From Carideicomes alvinocaridis (GTDB taxonomy: Bacteria > Pseudomonadota > Alphaproteobacteria > Rhodobacterales > Rhodobacteraceae), in NCBI GenBank assembly GCA_005473895.2, contig SRJI02000039.1, positions 1 through 46,166 of the forward strand: a stretch of 46,166 nt of DNA. Direction: 5' to 3'. The stretch's first letter is position 1. Every line of letters begins with the position of its first letter. Below are positions 1 through 9,881 of the stretch, piece by piece. The notes below the pieces were generated by a model that made no database searches, had not been told where the DNA came from, and saw only the letters and a list, made by a program, of their open reading frames with translations. Made by a program: the position numbers and the translations under genes.

Positions 1-1125
1 CTGCGCGGGCCCGCGGTGCGGCGGCCCACGCTCTGGCTGCACGGCGCCTCGAACGGAGAGCTGGCCTCGGCCCGGCCGGTCATCGAGGCGCTGCGCGCGG
101 CGCGGCCCGGGCTGCGGATCCTCGTGACCTGCAACACCGTCACCGGGCGCGAGATGGTACGCGGCTGGGGGCTGGAGGCGCGGCTGGCCCCGCTCGACCT
201 GCGCTGGATCGCCCGGCGGCTGATCCGGCGGCAGGACATCCGCGCGCTGGTCACGCTGGAGGCCGAGCTCTGGCCCAACCGGCACGCGGCGCTGGCCGAG
301 GCGGGGCGGCCGGTGATCCTGCTGGGCGCGCGGCTCAGCCCCGGCACGGCGGCGGGCTGGGGGCGGTTCCCGGCGCTGGCCAGCCAGCTGATGGAGGCCG
401 TGACCTTCGCCTCGCCGCAGGATACGGGATCGGCCCGGCGGCTTGCCGAGCTGGGCCTGCCCGAGGAACGCATCGGCCCCGTGGTGGCGATGAAGTCTCT
501 CTACCGCCCCGCCGACCTGCCCGCAGAACCGGCGCTGGAGCAGGGCTTTGACCGGGGCGCCACCTGGCTTGCCGCCTCCACCCACCCGGGGGAAGAGGAG
601 ATCGCGCTCGCCGCCCATGCCGAGGCCCGCGCCACCCGGCCCGGCCTGCGCCTGATCCTCGCCCCCCGCCACCCGCGGCGCGGCGACGAGATCGCGCGGC
701 TGGTGGCGCAGGCGGGCCTCACCTGCGACCGCCGAAGCGCCGGAGAGCAGACCGGCGCCGCGGTCCTGCTGGCCGACACGATGGGCGAGATGGATCGCTG
801 GTACGCGCTGGCCGGCACGGTCTTCGTCGGCGGATCGCTTGCCGAGCACGGCGGGCACACTCCGTTCGAGCCGATGGCCCATGGCTGCGCCCTGCTGCAC
901 GGGCCGGACGTGGCCAATTTCACGGCCGCCTATGCCGCGCTGGACGAGGCCGGCGGCGCGCGCGAGGTCACCGATGCCGCGAGCCTCTGCGCCGCGATCC
1001 TCGCCCTGGCCGACCCCGCGGCCCGCGCGGCGATGACAGATGCCGCCCGGGCCGCGCTGGCGCCCGAGGCGGGGCTCGACGCGCTGGTGGCCGACCTGCT
1101 GGCTGCGCTCGACGACCAGACCTGA
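1..1125 (+). CDS. waaA: 3-deoxy-D-manno-octulosonic acid (KDO) transferase, 5'-truncated by the window
   Basis: A GT-B glycosyltransferase that moves KDO from CMP-KDO onto the lipid A precursor at the inner membrane. The reading frame is open to base 1, and the first in-frame start (GTG at 16) falls just before the conserved N-terminal motif LHGASNGE, whose Glu is the expected catalytic base. Full-length family members are about 420 aa and usually begin with a membrane anchor some 50 residues earlier, so the true start probably lies outside the window. Further family marks are the PRHPRRGDE stretch and the C-terminal donor-site motif GGSLAEHGGHTPFEP. The C-terminus is complete. It could be one of two KDO transferase paralogues; the sequence cannot tell which. 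Confidence 0.88.
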   Translation: MRGPAVRRPTLWLHGASNGELASARPVIEALRAARPGLRILVTCNTVTGREMVRGWGLEARLAPLDLRWIARRLIRRQDIRALVTLEAELWPNRHAALAEAGRPVILLGARLSPGTAAGWGRFPALASQLMEAVTFASPQDTGSARRLAELGLPEERIGPVVAMKSLYRPADLPAEPALEQGFDRGATWLAASTHPGEEEIALAAHAEARATRPGLRLILAPRHPRRGDEIARLVAQAGLTCDRRSAGEQTGAAVLLADTMGEMDRWYALAGTVFVGGSLAEHGGHTPFEPMAHGCALLHGPDVANFTAAYAALDEAGGAREVTDAASLCAAILALADPAARAAMTDAARAALAPEAGLDALVADLLAALDDQT

Positions 1126-1233
1126 CCCAAGGGCAACAGCGCCCCGGAAATATTGCGGAAATCCGTCCGAAGACTGGCCTCGGACCCGGCCATGGCGTTA
1201 CACTCGTCCCAGCCTCACGCGAACAGGCAGAGC

Positions 1234-1710
1234 ATGAAGTTCCAGGCCACCAGACAGCTTCCCATCTCGACCCGCGGCGCGGCGAAATCCGAGCTGCGCA
1301 CCCAGTTCGCCGCGCTCTGTTTTCGGATCCGCAAGGAACGCCCCGACATCCTTCTGGTCACCAGCCGGGGCAGCGGTCGCTGGATCGTGCCCAAGGGCTG
1401 GCCGCAGCACGAGATGACCCCGGCCGACAGCGCCCTGCGCGAAGCTTGGGAAGAGGCCGGCGTGCGCGGCCAGGCGATCGACCGCTGCCTCGGGCTCTAT
1501 TCCTATGCCAAGACGGAGGAGGGCGGCCGCGCCCTGCCCTGCCTCGCCATGCTCTACCCCATCTTCGTCCGCGACCTGGCCGACGACTACCCGGAGGCCG
1601 GCGAGCGGCAGCGCAGCTGGATGCGCCCGAAAAAGGCCGCGCGCCTAGTGGAGGAGCCGGAGCTTGCCCATCTCATCCGCAACTTCGATCCCAAGCTGCT
1701 GCGCCCCTAG
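1234..1710 (+). CDS. Nudix hydrolase, diphosphoinositol-polyphosphate-phosphohydrolase-like
   Basis: A 158-aa single-domain Nudix protein expected to hydrolyse a nucleoside-diphosphate-linked or polyphosphate substrate with Mg2+; the substrate is unknown. The core REAWEEAGV (REUxEExGU) is perfect and is preceded by PKGWP. The box departs from consensus: Met stands where the first conserved Glu normally is, with a Glu one residue earlier. I chose the ATG at 1234, which gives MKFQATRQLP as N-terminus. An in-frame ATG at 1153 would add 27 residues with no conserved look and begin close to the waaA stop. No signal peptide or membrane segment is seen. Confidence 0.85.
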   Translation: MKFQATRQLPISTRGAAKSELRTQFAALCFRIRKERPDILLVTSRGSGRWIVPKGWPQHEMTPADSALREAWEEAGVRGQAIDRCLGLYSYAKTEEGGRALPCLAMLYPIFVRDLADDYPEAGERQRSWMRPKKAARLVEEPELAHLIRNFDPKLLRP

Positions 1711-1783
1711 CCCGCTTGAACCGCGGGCGGAATGCTATATCTCTCATCAGGTTACCTGAACGGAACGTCCACGGATCGTCACG

Positions 1784-2251
1784 ATGATTCAATACTCCCT
1801 GAAATGCACCGAGGGCCACGGCTTCGACAGCTGGTTCCAGTCCGCCGCGGCCTTCGACAAGCTGCGCGATGCCGGCATGGTGGCCTGCGCGGTCTGCGGC
1901 ACCACCAAGGTCGAGAAGGAACTGATGGCCCCCAGCCTCGGCCGCACGCGCGGTGACGCCGGGCGCGGACACGCCGAAGAGGAGGGCCGCGGCGCCGAGC
2001 GCCCGCGCGGTCCGCTCAGCCAGCCCGCCAGCCCGGCCGAGCAGGCGCTGGCCCGGCTGCGCAAGCATGTGGAGCAGAATTCGGATTACGTGGGCGACCG
2101 TTTCGTGCGCGAGGCAAGGGCGATCCATGCCGGCGAGGCGCCCGAACGTCCGATCCACGGCGAGGCCCGTGCCGCGGATGCGCGCGCCCTGATCGAGGAG
2201 GGCGTGCCCATCGCCCCCCTGCCCTTCACCCCGCGCACGAAGTCGAACTGA
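1784..2251 (+). CDS. DUF1178 family protein
   Basis: A 155-aa protein of the DUF1178 family, common in Alphaproteobacteria and of unknown function. The N-terminus MIQYSLKCTEGHGFDSWF carries a CxxxH-type site and is followed by CAVCG, which together look like a small zinc-binding treble-clef or ribbon. The middle is a low-complexity, Arg/Pro-rich linker. The C-terminal half (LRKHVEQNSDYVGDRF to GVPIAPLPF) is the other well-conserved part of the family. The stop shares its final A with the ATG of the SDR gene at 2251, so the two are probably co-translated. Confidence 0.85.
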   Translation: MIQYSLKCTEGHGFDSWFQSAAAFDKLRDAGMVACAVCGTTKVEKELMAPSLGRTRGDAGRGHAEEEGRGAERPRGPLSQPASPAEQALARLRKHVEQNSDYVGDRFVREARAIHAGEAPERPIHGEARAADARALIEEGVPIAPLPFTPRTKSN

Positions 2252-2898
2252 TGCGGGTCGTGATCACCGGGGCCAGCCGCGGCGTGGGCCGGGCACTGGC
2301 CGAGGCCTATGCCGCGCGGGGCGACGACGTGACCGGCACCTCGCGCAGCGGCGACGGGCTGCTGCCGCTCGACGTCACCGCGCCTGACGGTTTCGATGCG
2401 CTGGAGGCGGCGGTTTCGGAGACCGGGGTCGACCTGCTGGTCTGCAATGCCGGCATCTATCCCGACAAGGGCCAGTCGCTCGAGGACGGCTATCCGCCCG
2501 AGATGTGGGAGGAGGCGTTCTCGGTCAACGTGACCGGCGTCTTCCGCACCATCCGCACGACCCTGCCGGCGCTGCACCGGGCAGAGGGCGGCGCGCGGAT
2601 CGCGATCATCTCGTCGCAGATGGCCTCGGACACGAAGGCGCCGGGCGGCAGCTACATCTACCGCGCCTCCAAGGCCGCGGTGCTCAACCTCGGCCGCAAC
2701 CTGGCCCAGGACCTGAAGCCCGCGGGCATCGCCGTCGGCATCTACCATCCCGGCTGGGTGCGGACGGATATGGGCGGCCCCTCCGCCGCGGTCAGCCCGG
2801 AGGATTCGGCGGCGGGGCTGATGGCCCGGTTCGACGCGCTGTCGCTCGACACGACCGGCTGTTTCGAGACCTTCGAGGGCCGGCCGCACCCGTTCTGA
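2251..2898 (+). CDS. Short-chain dehydrogenase/reductase (SDR)
   Basis: A 215-aa classical SDR with an N-terminal Rossmann fold. The cofactor loop [11 protein letters not shown] fits TGxxxGxG, NAG is present near residue 70, and the catalytic set is Ser in IISSQMAS followed by YRASK (YxxxK). It should be a cytoplasmic NAD(P)H-dependent oxidoreductase acting on a small carbonyl or alcohol compound. The sequence does not reveal the substrate. The ATG overlaps the stop of the DUF1178 gene by one base. It resembles the C-factor/YciK-like short SDRs and lacks any extension. Confidence 0.87.
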   Translation: MRVVITGASRGVGRALAEAYAARGDDVTGTSRSGDGLLPLDVTAPDGFDALEAAVSETGVDLLVCNAGIYPDKGQSLEDGYPPEMWEEAFSVNVTGVFRTIRTTLPALHRAEGGARIAIISSQMASDTKAPGGSYIYRASKAAVLNLGRNLAQDLKPAGIAVGIYHPGWVRTDMGGPSAAVSPEDSAAGLMARFDALSLDTTGCFETFEGRPHPF

Positions 2899-2962
2899 GC
2901 GCCCTTCCCGCCCCCGTCGCCCCGGGTTACAGAGGCGGCGGATGCGGGCGACGGGGAATGCC

Positions 2963-4408
2963 ATGCCAGCGCTAATGATCCAGGGCACCGGCTCCAATGT
3001 CGGGAAATCGATGCTGGTGGCGGGCCTGTGCCGGGCGGCGCGGCTGCGCGGGATCGACGTCGCGCCCTTCAAGCCACAGAACATGTCCAACAATGCCGCC
3101 GTCACCGCCGACGGGGGCGAGATCGGCCGCGCCCAGGCCTTGCAGGCGCGGGCGGCGGGGCTGGCCCCGGCCACCGACATGAACCCGGTCCTGCTGAAAC
3201 CCGAAAGCGATACCGGCGCGCAGGTCGTCGTTCAGGGCCGGCGCATAGCCACCGCCGAGGCGGCGCAATACGGTGCCCTGCGCGACGTGCTGCTGGCGCG
3301 GGTGATGGAGAGCTTCGAGCGGCTGCGCACTGCGCATGACCTGGTGCTGGTCGAGGGCGCGGGCAGCCCGGCCGAGGTCAACCTGCGCGCCCGCGACATC
3401 GCCAATATGGGCTTTGCCCGCGCCGCCGACGTGCCGGTGGTGCTGGCCGGCGACATCGACCGCGGCGGGGTGATCGCGCAGATCGTGGGCACCCGCGCGG
3501 TGCTGGATCCCTCGGATGCCGCGCAGATCGAGGGCTTCGTGATCAACCGCTTCCGTGGCGATCCGCGGCTTTTCGACGACGGCTATGCGCTGATCGCCGA
3601 GCGCACGGGCTGGCCCGGGTTCGGCGTGCTGCCGTGGTTCGCCGATGCCTGGCGCCTGCCGGCCGAGGATGCGCTGGACCTCGACCGCGCCCCCGGCCGC
3701 GAGGGGTTGCACGTGGTCTGCTTCGCCCTGTCGCGGATCGCCAATTTCGACGACCTGGACCCGCTGGCGCAGGAACCCGGCCTGCGGTTGACCATGCTCG
3801 GGCCGGGCCGCGCCATTCCCGGCGATGCCGACCTGGTGATCCTGCCGGGCAGCAAGTCGACCCGCGGCGACCTGGCCTTCCTGCGGGCACAGGGCTGGGA
3901 CGTGGACCTCGCGGCCCATCACCGCCGCGGCGGCCACGTGCTGGGCATCTGCGGCGGCTACCAGATGCTGGGCCGCATGGTGCGCGACCCCGAGGGGCTG
4001 GAGGGTCCGCCGGGCGAGACGCCGGGCCTCGGCCTGCTGGAGGTGGAGACGGTGATGCGCGCCGAAAAGCGCCTGACGGAGACGCGGGCCACCCATTGCG
4101 CGACCGGCGCCGACCTGCGCGGTTACGAGATCCATATCGGCGCGACCGAGGGCCCCGACCGCGCCCGCCCCTTCGCCCGGATCGATGGCGCCCCCGAGGG
4201 GGCGGTCAGCGCCGATGGCCGGGTCGCGGGCAGCTACCTGCACGGCATGTTCGCCGATGACGGGTTCCGCGCCGCCTGGCTGGGTCAGTTCGGACTCGCC
4301 GCCTCCGGCACCGCCTATGACGCGACGGTCGATGCCGTGCTCGACGCGCTGGCCGATCACATGGAGGCGCATCTCGATGTGCCCGGACTGTTGGCACTGG
4401 CGCGCTAG
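2963..4408 (+). CDS. cobQ: Adenosylcobyric acid synthase (glutamine-hydrolysing)
   Basis: CobQ amidates the b, d, e and g carboxylates of adenosylcobyrinic acid a,c-diamide in cobalamin synthesis. At 481 aa it is full length. The N-terminal dethiobiotin-synthetase-like ATPase starts [16 protein letters not shown], with [11 protein letters not shown] next. The C-terminal type-1 glutamine amidotransferase has nucleophile Cys in [10 protein letters not shown] and the later His in YLHGMF. I prefer the ATG at 2963 over the one at 2942: it matches the normal family N-terminus and has GGGGAA about 5 bases upstream. It stands alone here with no other cob genes. The 64-bp upstream gap is too short to hold a cobalamin riboswitch. 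Confidence 0.95.
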   Translation: MPALMIQGTGSNVGKSMLVAGLCRAARLRGIDVAPFKPQNMSNNAAVTADGGEIGRAQALQARAAGLAPATDMNPVLLKPESDTGAQVVVQGRRIATAEAAQYGALRDVLLARVMESFERLRTAHDLVLVEGAGSPAEVNLRARDIANMGFARAADVPVVLAGDIDRGGVIAQIVGTRAVLDPSDAAQIEGFVINRFRGDPRLFDDGYALIAERTGWPGFGVLPWFADAWRLPAEDALDLDRAPGREGLHVVCFALSRIANFDDLDPLAQEPGLRLTMLGPGRAIPGDADLVILPGSKSTRGDLAFLRAQGWDVDLAAHHRRGGHVLGICGGYQMLGRMVRDPEGLEGPPGETPGLGLLEVETVMRAEKRLTETRATHCATGADLRGYEIHIGATEGPDRARPFARIDGAPEGAVSADGRVAGSYLHGMFADDGFRAAWLGQFGLAASGTAYDATVDAVLDALADHMEAHLDVPGLLALAR

Positions 4409-4510
4409 GGAGGCGGCCCCGCCCGTCCCGAAGCGGGCCCGCCCGGGCGACGGCCTTGCAAGGGCGCGGCCCAACGGCTAGCACCGCCAAGGCAGTGCGA
4501 GGATGATCCC

Positions 4511-6271
4511 ATGTCCAACCCCCAGGCCGATGCCCGCAAGATCGCCGACCTTCTGAACGGCGGCCAGTTCCGCGCCGCCTTCAAGGCCGCGCGCGGCGCG
4601 ATGAAGAAATACCCGCGCGAGGCCTTTTTCGCCAACATGGCCGGCATCGCCCAGGGCCAGACCGGCAATCACCGCGAAGCGATCCCGCTGTTCCAGAAGG
4701 CGATGAAGCTCAATCCCGGCTTTGCCGATGCCGGGCACAACCTGATCCGGGCGCTGGTTTCCTCCGGTCGCCTGCGCGAGGCGGGCAACGCGGCCGACAC
4801 GCTGCTGAAACGCCACGCGGACGACCCGGAGCTGTGGTATCTGCGCGGGCTGGTGGCCAATGCGGCCGGCGACACGCAGGGCTGCGAGGCGGCGCTGGAC
4901 CGGGCTGCGCGGCTGAGCCCCCGCGACCACCGCATCCCGCTGCTGCGCGGCACGGCGCTGTTCGAGGGCGGGTATTCCGCCGCCGCGGTGGCGGCGCTGG
5001 AAGAGGCGCGCCAGCTCGCGCCGAGGGATCCCGAGACGCTGGTGCAGCTCAGCCAGCCGCTGGGCCATCTCAACCGCCACGACGAGGCGCTGGAGGCGGT
5101 GGAGGCCGCGCTGGCCGCCGCCCCTACCGACCTCGACGCGCTGCGGCGCCGGGCGGTACTGCTGAACGAGATGGGCCGCGGCGACGAGGCGCGGGCCGCC
5201 TGGACCGCGGCGCTTGAGGCAGCGCCGGAGGACGTGCCGGCGCTCTGCGCGCTGGTCTCGCTGCAGCGGGGCGAGGCGAACGCGGCCCTGCAGCCGCGGC
5301 TACGCGCGCTGCATGACAGGCTGCCGAAGGGGCATCCGGACCGGGTGGAGCTGGCCTTTGCCCTGGCCCGGATCGCGGACCAGCAGGGCGATGCCGCCGC
5401 CATGGCGGAGTGGCTGGCCGAGGCCAACGCCGCCGATGCCAGGCTGCGCCCCTTCTCGATCCCCGAGGCGCGGGCCGAATTCGACCGGATCACCGCCGCC
5501 TTCCCGGTGGGCGGCCCCCTGCCCGACCCTGCCCCGACGGACAGCACCCTGCCCCGCCCGATCTTCGTGCTGGGCATGATGCGCTCGGGCACGACGCTGT
5601 GCGAACAGATCCTGTCGGCCCACCCGGAGGTCTACGGCGCCGGCGAACGCAACGCCTCTGCCCGCATCCTCGGCCGGCACACGCACGAAGGCACGCCCTT
5701 CGACCGGGAGGCGGCGGCGGACTTCGCGCAGGCCTACCGGGCCGAGCTGCCGGACATGCCCGCCGGAACCCGCGCCTTCGTCGACAAGATGCCCGCCAAT
5801 TACCGGCTCATCGGCTACCTGCTGACCGCCTTCCCGGAGGCGGTGATCATCCACATGGCGCGCGATCCGCGCGACGTGGCGCTGTCGATCTGGCGCAACC
5901 GGTTTCCCGCCGGCGCGCTGGCCTTCACCGCCGACCAGGCGGCGCTGGCCGAGGTCACCAACCTCTATCGCCGCTACATGAACCACTGGCACGCGGCCTT
6001 TCCAGGGCGCGTCCACGACCTGACCTACGAGGGCCTTGTCGCGGATGTGGAAAGCGGAAGCCGCCAGCTCGCCGAATGGGCGGGACTCGACTGGGTGGAG
6101 GACATGGCGGCGCCGGAACGCAATCGCGGTGCGGTCCGGACCGCCTCGGTCAACCAGGTGCGCGAGGGGGTGCACAGCCGCTCGGTCGCGAGCTGGCGGA
6201 AACACCGGGAGATGATGGCGCCTTTCCTTGCCGGCCTCGACCCGGCGCTCTGGCCCGATCTGGAGGTCTGA
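4511..6271 (+). CDS. TPR-repeat protein fused to a sulfotransferase domain
   Basis: A 586-aa two-part protein. Residues about 1-330 are tandem TPR-like helical hairpins (repeated patterns such as NPGFADAGHNLIRAL and DPELWYLRGLVANAAG). Residues about 350-586 are a PAPS-dependent sulfotransferase. The 5'-phosphosulfate loop is GMMRSGTTLCEQILSAHPEV and the 3'-phosphate site is DPRDVALSIWRNRF. No signal peptide is seen, so it should be cytoplasmic. Such fusions are frequent in Rhodobacteraceae and have been likened to protein-tyrosine sulfotransferases. The acceptor is unknown. It is flanked by unrelated genes and is probably a single-gene unit. Confidence 0.88.
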   Translation: MSNPQADARKIADLLNGGQFRAAFKAARGAMKKYPREAFFANMAGIAQGQTGNHREAIPLFQKAMKLNPGFADAGHNLIRALVSSGRLREAGNAADTLLKRHADDPELWYLRGLVANAAGDTQGCEAALDRAARLSPRDHRIPLLRGTALFEGGYSAAAVAALEEARQLAPRDPETLVQLSQPLGHLNRHDEALEAVEAALAAAPTDLDALRRRAVLLNEMGRGDEARAAWTAALEAAPEDVPALCALVSLQRGEANAALQPRLRALHDRLPKGHPDRVELAFALARIADQQGDAAAMAEWLAEANAADARLRPFSIPEARAEFDRITAAFPVGGPLPDPAPTDSTLPRPIFVLGMMRSGTTLCEQILSAHPEVYGAGERNASARILGRHTHEGTPFDREAAADFAQAYRAELPDMPAGTRAFVDKMPANYRLIGYLLTAFPEAVIIHMARDPRDVALSIWRNRFPAGALAFTADQAALAEVTNLYRRYMNHWHAAFPGRVHDLTYEGLVADVESGSRQLAEWAGLDWVEDMAAPERNRGAVRTASVNQVREGVHSRSVASWRKHREMMAPFLAGLDPALWPDLEV

Positions 6272-6299
6272 TCCGGCCGCGGCATCCGCTCGCCCGACC

Positions 6300-6677
6300 C
6301 TAGCCGCCCCGCCCCCGGAACAGCCGCCACCGCCCCGGGCCCTGCGCGGCGAGGATCAGCAGCCCGCCGGCGATCGCCCAGTTCTTGACCACGATCGTGA
6401 CCTGCCAGGGATCGGTGCGCAGCTGCCAGTGAAACCAGCTGGTGAAGGCGCAATAGGCCGCCAGCACCAGCGCCCAGCCCCGCACCCCCGGCCCGAGCAC
6501 CAGGCACAGCCCGGCCACGAGGTTGAACAGCGCCACCGGCCAGATCAGCCAGCCCGGCAGCCCGAGGGTGCCGATCATCTGCATCACCGGCGCCGGGTCC
6601 GTGACCTTCTGCACCGCGCCACCGACGAAGAGCAGCGCGATCAGCACGCGCCCGGCAAGATCGAGAGCATCTGACAT
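6300..6677 (-). CDS. DoxX-family membrane protein
   Basis: A 125-aa integral membrane protein with four predicted transmembrane helices (starting LAGRVLIALLFVGGAVQKV, ending VVKNWAIAGGLLILAA), the layout of the small DoxX/DoxD-like family. The family is linked to redox or quinone-associated membrane functions, but a specific role is not established. Start ATG at 6677 gives MSDALDLAGRV; an upstream extension of 16 residues is hydrophilic and looks non-coding. It is transcribed on the strand opposite to the TPR-sulfotransferase and converges with it. Confidence 0.75.
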   Translation of the reverse strand: MSDALDLAGRVLIALLFVGGAVQKVTDPAPVMQMIGTLGLPGWLIWPVALFNLVAGLCLVLGPGVRGWALVLAAYCAFTSWFHWQLRTDPWQVTIVVKNWAIAGGLLILAAQGPGRWRLFRGRGG

Positions 6678-6730
6678 CCAAGGTCCCCTGGTTTCCGGTG
6701 CCGGGGCGGCCTTACCCCCGCACATCCTTA

Positions 6731-6770
6731 AAAAAGCGAAACCCGCCGGAGGATAGGTCCGGCGGGTTTC
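6731..6770 (-). terminator. Rho-independent terminator of the 5'-nucleotidase gene
   Basis: A perfect 13-bp inverted repeat (GAAACCCGCCGGA at 6738-6750 and its complement at 6758-6770) with a 7-base loop. On the minus strand the stem is followed by GC and a run of five T (6731-6735). It lies 20 bp past the stop of the minus-strand nucleotidase. Confidence 0.9.
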
Positions 6771-6789
6771 CCGACAAGGCGAAAGGCCG

Positions 6790-8346
6790 TTACTTCCGGG
6801 TGATGCGCCCGTCCGTATAGGGCTCGTAAGGCGTGTGATCGGCCAGGTATTCCGCCGTCACGTCCGCGAGGTCCGGGCCGTAGTCGTAGGCGTTCTCGGC
6901 GTCGGTGAACATCTTGTAGCCGTCGCCGCCGCCGCGCATGTAATTGTGCGACACCACCATGTAGGTGGCCTCGGGGTCGATCGGCTCACCGCCGACCATG
7001 ACGTCGCTCACCCGGCTGCCCGGCTCGGCCGCGGGATCGAAGGCAAAGGTCATGCCCGCCACCTGCGGGAAACGGCCTGCCCCCTCCTCGAGCTGACTGA
7101 CGCCGTTCTCCAGCGCCTCGACGACCACCGAGCCCGGCACCTCGAAGGTGGCGAGCGTGTTCTGGAACGGCAGCACGGTCAGCACCTCGCCCATGGTCAC
7201 TTCGCCCGCGTCGATCGAGGCCCGCAGACCGCCGCCATTGGTGATGGCGATCTGCACACCCTGGTCCTTCACCCGGTCAAGCATGGCATCGGCCACGAGG
7301 GAGCCCATCTGGCATTCGCCCGCGCGACAGGTCTCGCGGCTGCCGTCGATGGGGGCGGAGGATTCGGCCACCACTTCGTTGCGGATCTCGTCCAGCGGCT
7401 TGGCGGCTTCGGCGATGCGGTCCACGGTGGCCTGGTCCTCGGTCACCGCCGCGTCCATGATGATCGGCGCGCCGCTGGCCTCGGTGACCTTGCCCTCGTC
7501 GTCGAAGGTGACGTTCAGCTCGCCCAGGAACTTGCCGTAGGCATAGGCGGACACGATGGCGGTGTCGCCCACCATGGTCGGATAGGGCCCCTCGGCGCCC
7601 TCCATGTCCCCCAGCAGGGTGTTGGAGTGGCCGCCCACGATGACGTCGACGCCGGTCGTGCCCTCGGCCACCTTCTTGTCCACGCCATAGCCGGAATGGC
7701 TCAGCACGACGATCTTGGTGACGCCCTCTTCGGTCAGCTTGTCGACTTCGCCCTGCACCGCGGCGACGGGGTCGGAGAACTTGACGTTGGGCCCGGGCGA
7801 GGCCAGCTCGTCGGTGTCCTGCGGGGTCAGGCCGATCAGGCCGATCTTCTCGCCGCCGACCTCGACCACGGTGGATTTCCGGATCGCGTCCTTCAGCAGC
7901 TCCTCGCCGGAAATGTCGGCATTGGACATCAGGATCGGGAAGTCGATCGCGTCGACGAAGCCGCGCAGCACCTCGGGCCCGTCGTCGAACTCGTGGTTGC
8001 CCACGGTCATCGCCTCGTAGCCCAGCTTGTTCATCATCTCGGCGGCGAGCTTGCCCTTGTAATAGGTGTAGAAGAGCGAGCCCTGGAACTGGTCGCCGCC
8101 ATCCACGAGGATCGAGTTCTCCGCCCGCTCCCGCGCGTCCTTGATCGCGGTCACCAGCCGCGCCGAGCCGCCGAAGCATTCGCCCGCCTCGTTGTCCTCG
8201 GCCGAGCAGCCGCTGTCATACTTGCTGATCGGTTCGAACCGGGAATGGAAATCGTTGGTGTGCAGGATGGTCAGCGAATAATCCGCCGCCGCCATCCCGG
8301 CGCTGAGGCCGAGCAGGGCCGCGCCCGCGAGCAATCTGGAATACAT
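6790..8346 (-). CDS. Periplasmic 5'-nucleotidase / UshA-type metallophosphoesterase
   Basis: A 518-aa secreted phosphoesterase expected to dephosphorylate extracellular nucleotides. The N-terminus (MYSRLLAGAALLGLSAGMAAA) is a signal peptide with an AxA site. The N-terminal calcineurin-like domain carries the two-metal motifs TNDFHSRF, DGGDQFQGS, GNHEFDDG, LSHSGYG and GGHSN. The C-terminal substrate domain has NGGGLRASI, PFQNTL and GGDGYKMF, which bind base and ribose in UshA. CSAEDNEAGEC near the N-terminus suggests a disulfide. The ATG at 8346 has AGAGG upstream; the frame runs further upstream but without conserved sequence. It is monocistronic with its own terminator. I see no clear Pho box. 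Confidence 0.93.
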   Translation of the reverse strand: MYSRLLAGAALLGLSAGMAAADYSLTILHTNDFHSRFEPISKYDSGCSAEDNEAGECFGGSARLVTAIKDARERAENSILVDGGDQFQGSLFYTYYKGKLAAEMMNKLGYEAMTVGNHEFDDGPEVLRGFVDAIDFPILMSNADISGEELLKDAIRKSTVVEVGGEKIGLIGLTPQDTDELASPGPNVKFSDPVAAVQGEVDKLTEEGVTKIVVLSHSGYGVDKKVAEGTTGVDVIVGGHSNTLLGDMEGAEGPYPTMVGDTAIVSAYAYGKFLGELNVTFDDEGKVTEASGAPIIMDAAVTEDQATVDRIAEAAKPLDEIRNEVVAESSAPIDGSRETCRAGECQMGSLVADAMLDRVKDQGVQIAITNGGGLRASIDAGEVTMGEVLTVLPFQNTLATFEVPGSVVVEALENGVSQLEEGAGRFPQVAGMTFAFDPAAEPGSRVSDVMVGGEPIDPEATYMVVSHNYMRGGGDGYKMFTDAENAYDYGPDLADVTAEYLADHTPYEPYTDGRITRK

Positions 8347-8487
8347 GGGAAGACACCTCTCTGTGGGTTTTTCCCGGGAATGTTGCCCGCGCCCGGAGCG
8401 CAAGTCAAAGGCCCTTCTCATTGCCGAAGGGGAAGCCGCGCGCAGGCGCCGCTTGACCGGCGCCCCGGCGCTTGGCAAGAGGCGGTC

Positions 8488-8826
8488 ATGCGCATCTACA
8501 AGATATTCCGCCAGGACGAATGGCTGGCCTTCGACGAGGCGGGCGAGACCGCCGGCGCCCCGATCGACCTGGCCGACGGCTACGTGCATTTCTCCACCGC
8601 GGCCCAGGCCGCCGAGACGGCGGAGAAACACTTTGCCGGGGTGGAGGGCCTGATGCTGCTGGCCTGCGACAGCGAGGCCATGGGCGACGACCTGAAATGG
8701 GAGCCGTCGCGCGGCGGGGCGCTGTTTCCGCATCTCTACCGCCGGCTGCGGCGGGACGACGTGCTCTGGGCCCGGCCCCTGCCGCTCGGCCCGCGCGGCC
8801 ACGTCTTTCCGGCGGACATGGTGTGA
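8488..8826 (+). CDS. DUF952 family protein
   Basis: A 112-aa DUF952 protein beginning [12 protein letters not shown], with the family marks [11 protein letters not shown] and the later [17 protein letters not shown]. It is thought to have a glutathione-transferase-independent, RES/ADP-ribosyl-like small fold, but no activity is established. The ATG at 8488 has AAGAGG 8 bases upstream. Its TGA overlaps the GTG start of pyrD (GTGA), so it heads a DUF952-pyrD-arsC unit. I infer translational coupling but no shared pathway. Confidence 0.83.
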   Translation: MRIYKIFRQDEWLAFDEAGETAGAPIDLADGYVHFSTAAQAAETAEKHFAGVEGLMLLACDSEAMGDDLKWEPSRGGALFPHLYRRLRRDDVLWARPLPLGPRGHVFPADMV

Positions 8827-9881
8827 CGCTGCTCGACAGCATCGGCATGGCGCTGCTGCGGCGCCTCGACCCCGAACAGGCGCATGGCCTCGCCCTGACG
8901 GCGCTGCGGCTCGGCGCCGCCCCGGCCCCCGGCCTCGTCACCTCCGCCCGGCTGCGCACGACGCTGGCGGGCCTGCCGCTGGCCAACCCGTTGGGGCTGG
9001 CCGCCGGGTTCGACAAGAACGCCACCGCGCTGTCGGGCCTGTCGCGTGCCGGCTTCGGCTTCATCGAGGTGGGCGCCGCGACGCCGCGGCCGCAGCCCGG
9101 CAATCCGCGCCCGCGCCTCTTCCGGCTGCCCGAGGACGGGGCGGTGATCAACCGCTTCGGCTTCAACAATGACGGGATGGAGGCGATCGCCCGGCGGCTG
9201 GAAACCCGGCCCCGCGACGCCGTGCTGGGGCTCAATCTCGGCGCCAACAAGGACAGCCCCGACCGCGCCCGCGACTATGCCACGGTGCTGGAACGCTGCG
9301 GGCCCTGGCTCGACTTCGCCACGGTCAACGTCTCTTCCCCCAATACCGAGAAGCTGCGCGAGCTGCAGGGCAAGGCGGCCCTGGCCGAGCTGCTGGCCGG
9401 CGTGACCGAGACCCGGGACCGGCTGCAGAACCGGCCGCGCCTCTTCCTCAAGATCGCCCCCGATCTCGACCGCGCGGCGCTGGAGGACGTGGCCGAGGTG
9501 GCGCTCGCCTCCGGCATCGACGGGATCGTCGCCACCAACACGACGCTGGCACGCGACGGGCTGCGCTCGGCCAGCGCGACGGAGGCGGGCGGGCTGTCGG
9601 GCGCGCCGCTCTTCGAGCGCTCGACCCAGGTGCTGGCGCGGCTCGCCCGGCTGACCCGTGGCCGGCTGCCGCTGATCGGCGTGGGCGGCATTTCCAACGC
9701 CGACGACGCCTATGCCAAGATCCGCGCCGGCGCCTCGGCGGTGCAGCTCTACACGGCGCTCGCCTATCGCGGCCTGTCGCTGGTGACCGAGATCGCGGAG
9801 GGGCTCGACCGCCTGCTCGCCCGCGACGGGTTCGACAACGTGGCCCAGGCGGTCGGCGCATCCACGGAGGACTGGACATGA
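8823..9881 (+). CDS. pyrD: Dihydroorotate dehydrogenase (quinone), class 2
   Basis: A 352-aa FMN enzyme that oxidises dihydroorotate to orotate in pyrimidine synthesis and passes electrons to membrane quinone. Class 2 marks are the N-terminal helical membrane-binding segment ([17 protein letters not shown]), [17 protein letters not shown], the active-site Ser in NVSSPNT, NTT, and FMN-phosphate loops GLSGAPL and GVGGI. The start is GTG at 8823, inside the stop of the DUF952 gene. That gives [15 protein letters not shown], the normal class 2 N-terminus. The stop overlaps the next gene's ATG by four bases. Confidence 0.95.
   Translation: MTLLDSIGMALLRRLDPEQAHGLALTALRLGAAPAPGLVTSARLRTTLAGLPLANPLGLAAGFDKNATALSGLSRAGFGFIEVGAATPRPQPGNPRPRLFRLPEDGAVINRFGFNNDGMEAIARRLETRPRDAVLGLNLGANKDSPDRARDYATVLERCGPWLDFATVNVSSPNTEKLRELQGKAALAELLAGVTETRDRLQNRPRLFLKIAPDLDRAALEDVAEVALASGIDGIVATNTTLARDGLRSASATEAGGLSGAPLFERSTQVLARLARLTRGRLPLIGVGGISNADDAYAKIRAGASAVQLYTALAYRGLSLVTEIAEGLDRLLARDGFDNVAQAVGASTEDWT

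Noticed and set aside
2899-2962. Cobalamin riboswitch upstream of cobQ
   Set aside because: Only 64 bp separate the SDR stop from the cobQ start, too short for the element, and no B12-box-like core is visible.
8347-8487. Pho box before the 5'-nucleotidase gene
   Set aside because: I found no pair of CTGTCAT-like direct repeats in the upstream region.
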